64,000 bases of DNA from assembly GCA_028023455.1 (NCBI GenBank), contig JAQFVV010000022.1, forward strand, positions 10,003,100 to 10,067,099, read 5' to 3'. Under the pieces are notes generated by a model. It searched no databases. It was not told the DNA's origin and was given only the letters and a program-made list of their open reading frames with translations. This document shows, piece by piece, positions 23,800 to 36,614 of the stretch. Origin of the DNA: Epiperipatus broadwayi. Its lineage: Eukaryota > Onychophora > Udeonychophora > Euonychophora > Peripatidae. The stretch's first letter is position 1. Every line of letters starts with the position of its first letter. The translations under genes and the position numbers were made by a program.

Positions 23800-25086
23800 C
23801 AATACTTATAATAGATGATGGAAATAATCAATATATAAATGCAACTGTGTGATTATTTTATAATTTCCTATCACACATAATATAAGTAGTTCTTGATATT
23901 TTAAATGATAATTTATATTATATAAAAAAGGTGTCACATGTGCTCTCATTCTTTTGATGAACATCTATACCTTTTAGGTTATAAGAAATTGTTGGTAATC
24001 TATTTTAATTATTTGGAAATTGTTGAAACATTTTAGTTTACTTAAATAAATATTTTTTAAAATTTTATTATACATATATATTACAAGTAATGTTCTAGCA
24101 TTAATTTATGTAGCCATAATAGTAGTAGTAATGGTGTTGGTGGTAATAACAGCAATAACAACAATATTTATAGTTGAAATATTTCCATTTTTTAATTATA
24201 TATATATATGTCATAAACTATAATTTTAGAGACAAATGATTATATTCTATATGATTTTATTTGTTTCTCCTTTTTGAATGGAATTTTTTTTTCCCACAAT
24301 AGTAATTAATGTTTCAGCCAAACCCTATGTCCCATTTTCAAAATTAACTATTATTTGTAAATTTATCAAACCATATAGAATGAATCTTTTTATTTTATAT
24401 GGCTTGAAAAATTAATAAATAATAGTAATTCTGAAGATGGTCAATGGGTTTAGCTGAAACATTCATTGATCTCATGAATACATTTTTTCAGTCAAAAAAA
24501 AAATACATTGGTTTATCTTTATAATTATAATTTATTCTTAATTATAAATGAAAAGGTTAATAGATTTTACAATGAAAGTCATTGTGCTTATAATGTTAAA
24601 CAATGATGTATATTTGTTCCAACATTGTTTTTGATTTTTATGACTGCGGACTTGAGAATTGTTTATAGTCAGCTTAATGAATCAAAGATCAAGATATGAT
24701 ACAGATTTAATGGTGAAATTTTTAATCTGGATTGAATTGGGTTTTTTTTTTTTGGATTCTAGATTTATAGTATGTTGGCTGTGCTTCACAATAATATGCT
24801 TAATGTTTTGAATGCCACATCTAAAAAACTTTTATTAATGTTAATAAAAAACTCAAGTTATTTGTTATCCAATGATGGGGAAAAATTTTTTAGTTATCGA
24901 CTTAAGAATGTAATTTAAAATATTTAGATTGCTTTTTGATGATTTAGATGTTGAATTGCAACACAGACTCTAATGTGATGCTGCAGTTTTTAACAGTTAA
25001 AAGATAGGTTACTTCATCGCAGTGAAATAACTAATGCAATTAAATTAGTTATATATAGGGCTGCCATTTTACCTAATTTATTTTAA
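23800..25086. other. A+T-rich non-coding sequence
   Basis: No gene is recognised. It holds (AT)n and GTAGTAGTAATGG-like simple repeats near 24120-24160 and several T-runs. Confidence 0.5.
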
Positions 25087-25455
25087 TATATAGGGTATAT
25101 GAGCACAGAATTTTACCACTCTCCACACTATCTCATAACACTGTTACACTTGAACACATATGTTGAAAAGACAAATAATCACCAATATACGTATTTCATG
25201 CTAAACCAGCAATCATCAGTTGGTCCAGATTACCATCTCTACACATATATGCTATAAGTGCTCAGATATATATTAAGATAGCCAATCCTCATACTTTAAT
25301 GGACAGGCTTCAGTCTATTCCACACTCCAACTCTTCAACCATCCATCCAATTAAAAATCTGATGATGGAATGCTCAAAGGCCACCCTGAGGCTGAGATTC
25401 TTGTCACACCTATGTTGACCTAAGATCAATCTGACCTCTCATGTACAGGACATAA
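25087..25455. mobile_element. Repeat Rep-A, copy with its right end replaced
   Basis: A good Rep-A copy from TATATAGGGTATATGAGCAC through to TGTACAGGACATAAA. At that point the normal last ~40 bases (TAATCCATTTAATACATATG.. GGGCAGAC) are missing and an inverted copy of the element's own left end begins. Confidence 0.8.
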
Positions 25456-25574
25456 AATACGTATATTGGTGATTATTTATCTTTTCAACATATGTGTTCA
25501 AGTGTATCAGTGTTATGAGATAGTGCGGAGAATGGTGGATCGTGTGAAAGTCTGTGCTCATATACCCTATATAT
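25456..25574. mobile_element. Inverted partial copy of Rep-A joined to the previous one
   Basis: It is the reverse complement of the first ~115 bases of the adjacent copy, from ATACGTATATTGGTGATTAT to GCTCATATACCCTATATA. The pair forms a hairpin with a ~250-base loop. The shape resembles the inversion products seen with target-primed reverse transcription, but could also be a foldback-type rearrangement. Confidence 0.75.
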
Positions 25575-26382
25575 TACATATATAGACACAGGTATATAAT
25601 AAGCCTGTGTATTTCAGCTAATTTATTTTAGCAAGTAATACTTGACACCCTATTGGTATAAAATAAAGACATTAGAATTTTTTTATTTAAGGATACATCA
25701 TAAAATTTAAAAAACCATAAGATCAATCAATATATGTGTCAACTTGCTAGATGTGATAATAAACAGTTCAGTGTTATAAGAATCACATCTTCATTGCATT
25801 TGCATATGAAACAAATAATATTAGACTTCCTAAAAAGAGTATTTTATAATGAACTGGAGCATGTTATTGTGTGAAAGATGAGCCTTGTTTACATAAAGAC
25901 ATTTTAATGGGTGCAATATTGAGTGTTTTCATTGGGAAATTATGGTGGAGAATAGAATATATTGGAGTGCTACAATTAAATACAATGTTGAAATATTTCA
26001 GAAAGTCTTCTTTAGAAGTTAAAAGACAGCAGTGAAAAATATCAGATAAACAGAATTAAGAACTAGCATGTTTCATACATAGACATATTGATAGTTTAGA
26101 TTGTTTTGTATAGTTATTATAAAATCCATCTCTAACGCATTATTATTTTGTTTAGTCCCCTTTTTTCTTTTAAAATTGGGATAGCCATACTTGTTTGCAA
26201 ATGGCTGCTGCTGATATATATATATATATATAAGAATCTAAGATAATAGATTTTTGTAATAATTTTTTAAGTAATGTGACCACCAGTTGACTTTCCATCT
26301 TTATAATATTTTTTTTGTTGTCAAATAATCAGTAAGCAAGTTTTTTTATTGTTATTATTTGCTTATATAGAATGTTTCTTAT

Positions 26383-26578
26383 ATATGTAAGTAGAGGGAT
26401 TTGAACTTAGGATTTTTCAGTCTAATATTCATCTTCCACTCCATCTCAAGCAACTGATACACATGCCACATATATGCGTATATTAGGGATTATCTATCTT
26501 TTTCACATATATGTTGTAATGTGTATCGGTTGCTTGAGTGGAGGAAAAATCCTAAGTTCAAATCTCTCTATTTACATA
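26383..26578. repeat. Foldback element related to the Rep-A end
   Basis: A ~195-bp inverted structure: GAGGGATTTGAACTTAGGAT on the left matches ATCCTAAGTTCAAATCTCTC on the right, and CAAGCAACTGATACACAT matches ATGTGTATCGGTTGCTTG. Both ends carry the GTTCAAATC B-box-like motif found at one end of Rep-A. It appears to be a head-to-head dimer of a related short element. Confidence 0.75.
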
Positions 26579-26802
26579 TTGTTATTATTTAACTGTTAAT
26601 TTGTTTTAATATGTAATAGTTAATAATGACATGATTATGAATAACAATATTTTAAAAATATTAATTATGTTATAAGATTCTTATATTTTGTATTTAATTG
26701 TAGGGAAAAGCACATTATTCAGTGTTCTCAAATTTTTAATATATTATACTTTATATATATATATATGTAATAAATAAAGTTTGATATCTGTATTCGTTTC
26801 AC

Positions 26803-27270
26803 AATATATGTAATATACAAATCAATATATATATCAAAATACAGTACAATTTATATAAATTATATTCTTTTAGAAGTACTTTTGACTATACACTTTGTAG
26901 TCTTTATCAACTATATAACGTTGAATAATCAAAACGAGACAACCCTTAACAATACACATAGTTCAATTCAGATTTCCCACAATTCTGTTATCTTAACATT
27001 TGATGACTGGCGATTTCCCACAATTCTGTTATCTTAACATTTGATGACTGGCGATTCAATCGCCAGTCATCAAATGTTAAGATAACAGAATTGTGGGAAA
27101 TCTGAATTGAACTATGGGTATTGTTAAGGGTTGTCTCGTTTTGATTATTCAACGTTATATAGTTGATAAAGACTACAAAGTGTATAGTCGAAAGTACTTC
27201 TAAAAGAATATAATTTATATAAATTGTACTGTATTTTTATATATATATATTGATTTGTATATTACATATA
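26803..27270. repeat. Large near-perfect palindrome with a duplicated 41-bp block
   Basis: The arms 26803-27056 and 27058-27270 are reverse complements around a single central base at 27057. I could find only scattered mismatches by eye (for example CTTTTGACT against CTTTCGACT, and CAATACACAT against CAATACCCAT, plus length differences in the (TA)n part). The left arm is 41 bp longer because 26971-27011 is repeated exactly at 27012-27052 (starting GATTTCCCACAATTCTG). There is no coding capacity. It could extrude as a cruciform. No further copy is seen, so it is either a young local inverted duplication or the only local member of a foldback family. Confidence 0.9.
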
Positions 27271-27515
27271 TATATATATGTAAAACTTTATTAATAAAAT
27301 ATATACAAATATTTACCATAGAATAAATTTATATTATATAGGCAAACGTTTGATGAAACTACAACCATAATGATGTGATATGTTGTTTAATTTCAATGAC
27401 ATGTAATCCAAATCTGAAGAGCATCACATTCTAATATAATCATTATAACTAAACTGAAGAAGAGTTCAGATATTTATTTTTTAGGAGTGAAATTTGATGG
27501 GGAGTCCTAATGGAA
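27271..27515. other. Short non-coding spacer
   Basis: A+T-rich sequence between the palindrome and the retrotransposon remnant; nothing recognised. Confidence 0.4.
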
Positions 27516-27519
27516 ATAA

Positions 27520-28190
27520 AGATTTAAGCTATGAGGGAGTTCAGCTGAGGTAGATTGTTGATTGCCAAGTTTTGGTCGTGATAGTTCTAAGTAAAAATTT
27601 GAGAGGAATTAGGTATGAGTTGAATCACTCCTTGTTATTTCTTTTGAATACATTGTGCTTCTTATTGTCAAATATCATGGAACAGCATGCAATCCACATA
27701 GTTCTTAGTGTAGGAATAATTATAGCTGCATTATATGACTGAAAGTATTTTTAAAAGTAATTGATTGAGATTGATTGTATACTTACGAATCATGAATAAA
27801 CTTAGAGATGAGAAGAATGGGCAGGTTTGAAAAAGGGATAGCATTTCTTCTGGATAATTATTGCACAAAACACACATGGGTTCAAGATTTAGCTTGAGTT
27901 GGTCTTTAAGAAATATTTTGGTTGGATTTGTATCCTATAATAATTAAAAAAAAAAAAATTCAACCATGATTGAGGAACACAAATATTCTAGAACTTGATT
28001 AAGAGTCTTAGCAACTAGCAGGGTTATCCATAGATGTCTGGTCAGATAAGTCATCTTATTTAAATCCTTAAATGATATTCCAAGAGATTTGATATTATAC
28101 TGGATTAACAGATCAGCATGTTCAATGGCATGATCTGTGAAAAAAGGAACATTTGACATGAAATTGTTCAACTGACTATTATTCAAGACA
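27520..28190 (-). pseudogene. Non-LTR retrotransposon 3' remnant with zf-RVT-like motif
   Basis: On the minus strand three pieces appear in the expected order. First is an 80-residue open segment (28186-27944) with SFKDLNKMTYLTRHLWITLL. Next, near 27880-27830 in another frame, comes MCVLCNNYPEEMLSLFQTCP, resembling the reverse-transcriptase zinc-binding motif (CxxC...E...H....CP) with the histidine position lost. Last, near 27710-27640, is TLRTMWIACCSMIFDNKKHN. Stops and frameshifts divide them. This is a third non-LTR lineage, distinct from the RTE copies. The assignment rests on motif order only. Confidence 0.6.
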
Positions 28191-28194
28191 GTAC

Positions 28195-31100
28195 AATTTC
28201 TAGTTTTCCAAAGTTTTTGCTCGTAGGAATTTTAAATCTTTTGGTTAAAAGTTTATGTCAAATTCTTTATATAAATTCATATGAAAATTTTGGAAGTTGA
28301 TTTACCACATAAACTGGAGTGCCTACTTTATTACTTCTTTCTTTTTTTCTTATTGATGAAAATTGAGGACAAAAAATGTGGCTTTAATTTTGTTTGATGG
28401 AATGAGGATCCCTTAAGTATTTAGAGATGCACAAATTTACATAATATAAATAAAAGTTTTTATTTTTATTATGAGAGAGTTTTTTTTATGTTATCTTCCT
28501 TAATAATAACTGTAAATGGTCCTAGAGAACCATTTAGTATTATTAAGTGAAGTGACCATAAGAAATAAACTAAGTAAAAATTTAGTTTCTGTGGATATCA
28601 AGTGAGCATCTAAGAACCTTTGTCGTATTAATTCAGCAAATGTCTTCAATTATAGGTTTTACGAATTTTCTGTAATCAAATCAGTTGGTTTTTTCCCAAA
28701 TTTGATCATCCTTTACATTAAATTGTAGGATTTTGTTTGATTGATTGTGTTTTGGATATACATATTCAAGATATTGTTTTCTATTTATATGCCTGTAAGT
28801 TACAGAGCAAAAACTTATCAAACAGAGCTACCATTAGAGAGAGGGAGCAAGGTGAAGACTTACTCGCTAGACTTGGCATCCCATGAATGGGGATAGTTTA
28901 GAATTTTGTCATAAGAATAGCTACAAATGAATTTACTGATCAATTATTAGATGTTTATTAGGATGAGTTATGGGTTACCTACTATTAAGTTTTACCAAGC
29001 TTGTTTTGATTCTCAAATCATAGATGTAGCACAAGAATCTTTATTCATATATGCTTATATTCTTCAATATAAATTCAAATATTTGAATTGTCTGAATATT
29101 ATGTCTTTTAGGAATGCAACTATAATATATTTTGAGAACTCCTTAAAAGTGTAATTTACACTTATTGAGTACAAGTATTTTCTTGTATAGTAGCAATTGA
29201 AAAGACACAATTTAACTAGCATAAAAAATAATGAATTGTATTTTAGTCTCCATTTTCAGGTGCAAATGGGTAATTACTCTGGAGTTTGTAAGAAATTAGA
29301 ATACTAGAAGAGCCATGATCTCTGTATCTTGAACTTTAGATTCTGCCAATGAGCAAAAATCACACAGAAAGGTGCTCTATTAAATAACTTGTTGTCTTTC
29401 TAATAAATTAAACTTTTTTTATTATTAGTGTGAATAATAAATATATGGTATAAATAATTAAACATTTTTTTGAATAATCATTTACTTTTTTAAAAAAAAA
29501 ATCTTAACATTGTGGGCTCATTAAAATTTATGATATAATTCTAAAATTGAAATGCTCGAATAAATAAATGGTCGAAAGCGAGTCAAAATAATGGATACTA
29601 TCGATGATGATCAAGACTATGATCTTGGTCGTAATAGTCTCTTACCTACTTAATTGAGCAAGAACTTACCAATATGTTTTAAAAACAACTGTATTTATTT
29701 ATCTAATTTTTAAAGAAAGCATTACTTAATCATAATTATAACTTTTAAAATATTATTGCACAGTAAGGGTAGATTTTCCCAGAGGTTTTCCTCTTATAAA
29801 AAGCTTTTAGACATATGTTGGACTCGTGGATAATTATCCTCTTGATTTATCAGTTGTTTTACAACCAAACAAAGTTTTATTTGCTGGAGGGGGGGGGGAC
29901 ACATATTATAATTGTTAAATAAATATCCAATAGATTATCAAGGGGGTTACATTTTCTGATGTGATTTGTAGTGTTTTTTTAATTAGAATTGTTATGAGTG
30001 TTTTTTTTTTTCACTCTTAATGGATTATCTTGTTACAAGGTGAGAGTAATGAGTTGTTTAAAGGATGAATGATAAAAAAAAAAATGATTCTCTACTTATT
30101 CTATTTTTTAAAAAAAAAACAAAAAACAGCCAGTATTCATAATGAGTCTTCACTTATGGAAGAAAGGTTTAATTTTTTATTTTAAAGAAAAACATTCGAT
30201 AATAGGTCTCTTGTCAAAATCTTGACTAGTTTTTCTCTTTTGAAGATCATGTGTAAATTACGTCAGGAGATCAGCTGTGTTGCTATTGATTTAACTATTT
30301 TAAATGTACCAAAGGATTTTTTTTTATATTTTAGCTGTATTTGGTAGAGGGGAGGAGATGGAAGTAAAAATAAAAGCAAAAATTAGTCATTGTTACAGGA
30401 ATAAACTGCAGAAAACATCTTCACCTTAAATTTGTATTGTATTTGGGTTTGTTATTGTTGTTCAGCACTAGAAGTTGCTTTTGCATCTGATAAGATTCAT
30501 TAAATCTTTAGTGATAATTATAAAGGAAAGATTGAATGAATAACAAATAGCTTGAGAGAGGCGTAAGGCATGGGAGAGGGGGCTCAGTCTTGGTTTGTGC
30601 GAAGGAGATAAAATGATAGATTATTAATTACATCAATAAAAATATCGCTTTCTACTAAAAAAAAAAAAAAGCAGGTTTGTTAACTCAAAAAAGTTATTGT
30701 AAAATGATTAAGTGTACTTTTTATTATTATCTAATAAGAAAATAGTAATAATCGTCAGTAGTCGTTTGCGGACAATGACAATCGGAGGTTGATGCAATTT
30801 TAAGACCGCAAGATAATTATATAAACCTATTTACAATATGATAAGATTCATTTATGATGCTTAATGTGGTGAAGTTGAGATGACGAATGTACTAAAATAA
30901 TAACAAAAACAACAATAATAACACTTGAAAATATTAGTCACCCTTTCACAAAGTGTTAAAAATGGACCTTGTGAGAGAGCGATGTAATGAAAAAATATCA
31001 AGCTGATAACCTGAACATGGAAATTTAGGTGTTTATTATTGTAAGTTCATTTAATGAGTGAAATTTGTGCATGAAATGAATGCATAATGAGATAGGGCGA

Positions 31101-33114
31101 TCTGAGCTTCTGTTTGATGGATGGTTGTAATATGGACGAATTGAAATGAAAATTTTATTTTAAAAAATTGATATGTTCTATATTTATACACATATTAAAA
31201 GGGTTTGGACAGGAATATAATTTATACTTTGTTGTTTTTTTTAGCTATCTATTGGTTTCAAGAAAACTTAGGATTTGTGTGTGTGTGTAAACAGCATAAC
31301 CAAGCCAGCTGTGGTCATCCATTTATTTGTCAGCAATTAAGCGTCTAGTTATTCTTAGTTACATAACAATGAAGTTATAAAAACATTTATTTACCAACTC
31401 ACCATAGACTAGCCAGCATGGTTATTAGCATCTTCATTTGCTGCTCCTTTATAAATCGAGATACTGAGAGATCTTTTTTCACTGTTGTTCTCAGTATTAT
31501 CATCTGTTCTGAATTAATAGTAATTATTTTGTCGGACTATTTATTCAAACTTTATTTAAACTTTCCATGTACATTACATTGTTAATAATCACACATAAGT
31601 TAGTGTAAAACAATCTCGGGTTAGTATAAAACAATCTTTTAAATGGTATTGCTCTCCTCTCTATTGTTGGCATCTGCCAGTGACAGTACTAGAATGAGAA
31701 TTGAACATTGATCTTTAGATTCATGAATACTGAATTTTAAAATAATACTCTAATCAACTGAACTTTTCTATCAATGCATCAGTCAGTAGAAATTTCATAT
31801 ATTTATCCGTGAGGATCCTTCTGATTTTTCCACTTTTTCCTAAGACAAGAATAACTAGTGATATCCAGATATCATGTAGTGTCACACTAGACTTACATAT
31901 CTTTTTAAAATCTACTTCACCATATTCAGATTAATAGTTTTTTTTATACAGTCAAATTTAAGCTTGATTAATTTAGTTTATTTTCAGCAGAACACATATA
32001 AAATAAATGATTTTTAAAAAGAAACGCATATTTATTTTTAAAAAAATACATTTTTTTTATTATTTTGTGTCTATAAAATTTTACTACAATGAAATTTTTT
32101 TTTTTTTTTTAAATCCATCTTTTTTACAGCATGGTAATAGCATATCTGAATTGATTTTTTATATCTATTTGTTTAAAAAAAATTTTTTTTAATCTACTCA
32201 TGCAATCTTCAAGAAAATTAAGTACCTGTAAATAAATAAATTATTATAGAAATCTTGAAATCAAGTGCATAAAGAGTGGATTTTTTAAAGTTTTGAAATA
32301 ATATTAAGATAATGCAAAAAACAATTTGAATATTTCTGTTATTGAAAAGTTAGATTTACTTTCAATAAACTTCATTTATAAAAAGAAAGTTTCATTATTT
32401 ATTATAACTCTGAAGATATTCTTGAATTTGTCTGCTAAACACTCTTAAATTGCACAACTTTTTTGTTGTTGCATGTTGTGAAAGTTGATTTCTGATAATA
32501 TGGCATGAAGGTATTTAACCCTCAACGGCGACATTTGTTATAACTTAATTGATACAGGTGATAACTGGTACTGTCCTTGACAAAAAGTGTTACTTTGTGA
32601 TATAACCAAGATTCTAAATAATTTTAAAATTATTTGCTTTAGACTGATACATTTATTGCATACTCTTTGAAATGCTCCTGTAAAATAGGTTTCCTATATA
32701 TTCTGCATACAGTCTTTTCAACTGGAATCAGCTGGATGTGTTCTTTTAATAAAATTAGGATCAGTTATTATAATGCAATATATTTGAGTTTTTTTTATTA
32801 TAAGCATTACTAACAAAAAATATAATATTTATATAAAAAAAGTAGAAAAATATAATCATAGATAATAAAAAATGGAGAAGTAATATTGATTATCTTTCAC
32901 TGATAAAGATACCATTAATGCAAAACAAGATGTATAAATATTTAAACTATGTAAGCACAATGCATACTAAGTATTTTTTATTTTTTTTTGCAAAATACAG
33001 ATACACACATTGGATCTATTGAGATGGACATTTGTTTCATTCATAAAATTCTAGGAAATCAAGATATATGAGAATTTTGTGTGGTGTGATATATCGCTTG
33101 CAACCATTGCAGAT
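28195..33114. other. Long non-coding stretch, nothing firmly recognised
   Basis: About 4.9 kb without a defensible gene. A G10 tract is at 29889-29898. The + strand ORF at 28951-29154 contains GLPTIKFYQACFDSQ, faintly like the 'GGLxxPxxxxYYxA' motif of non-LTR elements, but it is on the opposite strand from the remnant before it and is unconfirmed. The part from about 29560 to 31130 has more unique, less repetitive-looking sequence. Confidence 0.4.
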
Positions 33115-33170
33115 TTAATGTGTTATACTTGAATAAGCATTTATTTTATAACGTCTTGCGTGCGATTATA

Positions 33171-33299
33171 ATTACGATAGAATGACAGCCTGTTAAGCTA
33201 ATTGCGCAGATCATGTGGTTGTTCGAAAGTATTCATTTATTAATAACATTCTCACAGCGTCTGCGCAATTAGCTTAACAGGCTGTCATTCTATCGTAAT
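33171..33299. mobile_element. Small MITE-like element with perfect 40-bp inverted repeats
   Basis: 33171-33210 and 33260-33299 are exact reverse complements (starting ATTACGATAGAATGACAGCC), around a 49-base centre that includes ATCATGTGGTTGTTCG. All 40 positions pair. The arms are unusually G+C-rich for this window. The 14-bp sequence TAATGTGTTATACT occurs upstream at 33116-33129 and again starting inside the right arm's last bases at about 33296. Transposon superfamily is not assignable. Confidence 0.85.
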
Positions 33300-33520
33300 G
33301 TGTTATACTGTAAAACATTTATCTTAAAAATTATTAAGACAGTTAAACATAAGTGTGAAACAAGTTGATCATTTTATAAATAGTTTGTTCTTTGAAACAA
33401 ACCATGTGAGAAACAATGATTAAATTATCTGTCATTTTCTGAAATCTTTTTTTTTTACTTCAGTATGAATGATCATGGTCATGACAACCAAATTGGCATA
33501 CAAAGACTTTGAATATGCCA

Positions 33521-33811
33521 CCATCAGTTTTCAATGATATGGATGGCTGAAGAGTAGAGAAGATTGAAACCTGTTCATTAAAATTTGAAGATTTGCTATC
33601 TTACTATAAACCGAGCATTGATTATATATATGTGAGTGGAAGATGATGATTTGGACCAATCGATGAATGCTGGTTCAGCATGAAATACATATTTTGGAGA
33701 TCATTTATCTTTTTCACATATACGAGGTTATATGTATTGATTGTATAAGATGGAATGGATGATTGAAGAGAACTTGAAAGTTCTGGGTTCAAATCCCCTC
33801 TATCTATATTT
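33521..33811. mobile_element. Repeat Rep-A, inverted, truncated
   Basis: The reverse orientation of Rep-A: CATCAGTTTTCAATGATATG, GAAGATTTGCTATCTTA, GGACCAATCGATGAATGCTGG and a CTGGGTTCAAATCCCCTCTAT end. This copy has the best B-box-like motif of the family (GGGTTCAAATCCC at 33785-33797), which suggests this end derives from a tRNA-like promoter. About 110 bases of the far end are missing. Confidence 0.8.
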
Positions 33812-36213
33812 GAAGAATTATTCAATCAAAATAAATGCATTTACACAATTTGAAAAATATTTTTTAAAAAAATATACCTAAAACTAGTTCTGAGTTGGCA
33901 TCTGATTTTTCAGTAATTTAGATACTATTTTTAATCATTAAAGTCATGTGACTGAATTGATAATGGATCTGTCAGTTCAGACTCATATGAATGAAAAATG
34001 TCCAAGTCAGATTCTATTTGAAAGTTTAGCAAATCCAGAAATTGACTACTTATATAAAAAAAGTTCAGTTAAAAAGTTTCGTTTTAAAGCAGGTTGAAGA
34101 AAAAATAAAAGCATGTGTTTGGAAAAACTAGTGATTGTGTCTGAATAGACAGGGGCCAATATACATAGTTTTAACTTATGAAATTGCAGCCATATGCAAT
34201 TTTCAGAAATATTTTATTATTATTATTGGAATAGAAATACAGCAAGTTAGAGGTGATGTTCATTTTATTCAAAAAGGAAAGTTAAGTTATAAGATCATTA
34301 CTCATACATATGGCATGTTGTTATTAGTCATGAATTGTACATCATGTTACAAATTGCTATTATTTGTTTTCACACTCTCCAATTAATAATAATTGACTGC
34401 TTATTTATTATCAACTTATAATTGGATAGCTGCTTTGACAATCCAAAGAAAAATTCTAAGTCTGCTTATGATCTGAAAATACTTATAAGCTTAATCTGGA
34501 CTTAATTTGAAACCCTAGTCAAACTAGCAGATAATTCAGTCACTGCACCACAAGATACTTTTTATTTGGTAATTGCATTTCTTGATATATTGATGGAATT
34601 AGAAGATTTCCCAAGGTGCAAAGGGAATTTTGTATGCTGCTCATGAATATAGTTTTAATTAAGACAGAGATGAAGTTTATAGAACAAAATTTTATTAAAT
34701 GTTAAATTGTATAGATATAAGAAAGTCTATTCTTATAAATTTATCACATATATTTTTGAATTTTTCAATAAATATTTTTTGCCATATGATTTACATTCTG
34801 TAATAATTCAACCTACTCATATTAGAAGAGGAAATGTACTGTTTGTTTTTTCCTTCTTAACTATAAAACTAAAATTTAGGTCATTAGATTTTAACTCAAA
34901 TATAGCACAATAGATGTAAATAAGGTCATTCAGAAAAAGATTTTATTAAAACATGAAAAAAATTATATTTTTGCAGTCTTCGAGTTACAAAAAATATTTC
35001 AGAATGCAATAATGATACATCATTTTTTGCTTCCTTTTAAAACTTCCAATGTGAATTTAGTAATTAATATATGAACTTAATTATATATATATTCAAAGAA
35101 ATATAACTAATTCATCAATGTATATTTTTTATTGATTTTTAAATCTAATATGTATATTTTTTAATCATTTAAAATTCAGTCAATGTTTTTTTTTTAAAAA
35201 AAAAAGCATTTTGAGTATAGTTGAATAGACGACATTTAGACCTAATTTTTGGTGTATTTGTAAATAAAATACATTTGTTTAATATTTCTATAATTATATA
35301 TTTCAAAAATAAAATAAAAATTTTTTTAAAGCATTTTCATAAAAAATAAAAAGTTTTAGTAGTTTGCTCTTTTTAAAATAGTAAATATATTGAAACTTTT
35401 GATATAAACTTTAAAATTTTTTTTTAAAAATTTAATTTTTATTAATATATATAATGAACTAATAATAAATTTTATGTATAAATAAAGTTTGAAAATAATC
35501 ATGTATGCATTTTTTTGATTAAATACATAAAAGTTGGTGAAGTTAATTAAATATAGTGGACAGCAAAAAAGGAGTTCCCACTAAAAATTAAAAAAATTGA
35601 ATCCACAAATGCAATTTTTTTTGGCTCTTTCTCTTAATGAAAAATGTAACTAAAATTCAAGTTTCTTAAAATGAATATATTTATTACAAATCAAGAGAAT
35701 GTTAAAAATGACAAATTCTGTCAGAGTGGATCCTCCTGTAGAAAATAGTTTTTAATAAATTATTATCAATAGATTAGCTGTAAAGGTAAAATGATTTTTC
35801 TTTGATGTAATCAATGAGTATGAAATTATCTGATATTTTATAAAAGATATGATGGGTTATATGCTCTTCCAACCAATGAGTTGAAAAGATCTAATCAGAA
35901 TGGCCATTAAGTTTGTAATATTATATACGTTATATGTATTTTTACCATTGGTACCTAATTTTAGGAGTGGATACTATGAGTATGAACTGCCAAAATTAGT
36001 TTATTTGACTGAAGCTTTCATGATTACAAACCAGGTTGTGTATGTTAAGTGAATCTAAGATTATATTTTATTTTTCATTTATCTGATAATTTGTCAGTGT
36101 TTCTTCAACAGAAACCTGCACAAACCTATGACTTATATGATGAGTGCCATTTTATTTCAAATTTTTTATTCAAATTTTGAAGAGGTAAAATTAGGTTGGG
36201 GTTTAAATTTGAA
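33812..36213. other. A+T-rich non-coding sequence
   Basis: No gene or shared repeat is recognised in about 2.4 kb; ORFs at 34135-34386 and 34707-34913 lack any support. Confidence 0.45.
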
Positions 36214-36614
36214 ATGAACATTTTTCACATCTCATTTCTGCTAATCTCACATTTCCCAATGATCATGTCTTTGGTTTATGCTCTATACATGCACATAGTA
36301 TTATTATTGTTGGTAACAGTTTATTCATGATTTCTGATTCATATATTTCTGAGTTAATTCAGTTGCTGTTTGATAGCGGCTGTGTAGAATCACCTCGTAT
36401 CTGGTCTATTTTAATTTTGGGTTGCTTTTTTTTGTTACCCATACTAATTCAAAATGAATACTTTAACATCTTATTTCTGCCTATCTCACACTCTCCAACA
36501 ATCATGTCTCTTTGCTTTATATTCTATGCATAATATTTTATGATCATTGATAGCAACTGTGTAGAATCATGTGGTATCTAGACATATTTTAATTTTGAAT
36601 TTATTTATTACCCA
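36214..36614. repeat. Two diverged tandem copies of a ~200-bp unit
   Basis: 36214-36445 and 36450-36614 share, in order, an AATGAAYAYTTT start, TCTCAC..T.TCC.A..ATCATGTCT, a TATRCTCTATRCAT-like block, GATAGC..CTGTGTAGAATCA, and TATTTTAATTTTG with TTACCCATA. The unit seems to be a dispersed repeat duplicated in tandem. No coding content. Confidence 0.7.

Noticed and set aside
28951-29154. 67-residue + ORF with GLPTIKFYQACF resembling a non-LTR motif
   Set aside because: Only one short faint motif, no neighbouring motifs on the same strand, and the nearby remnant is on the other strand.
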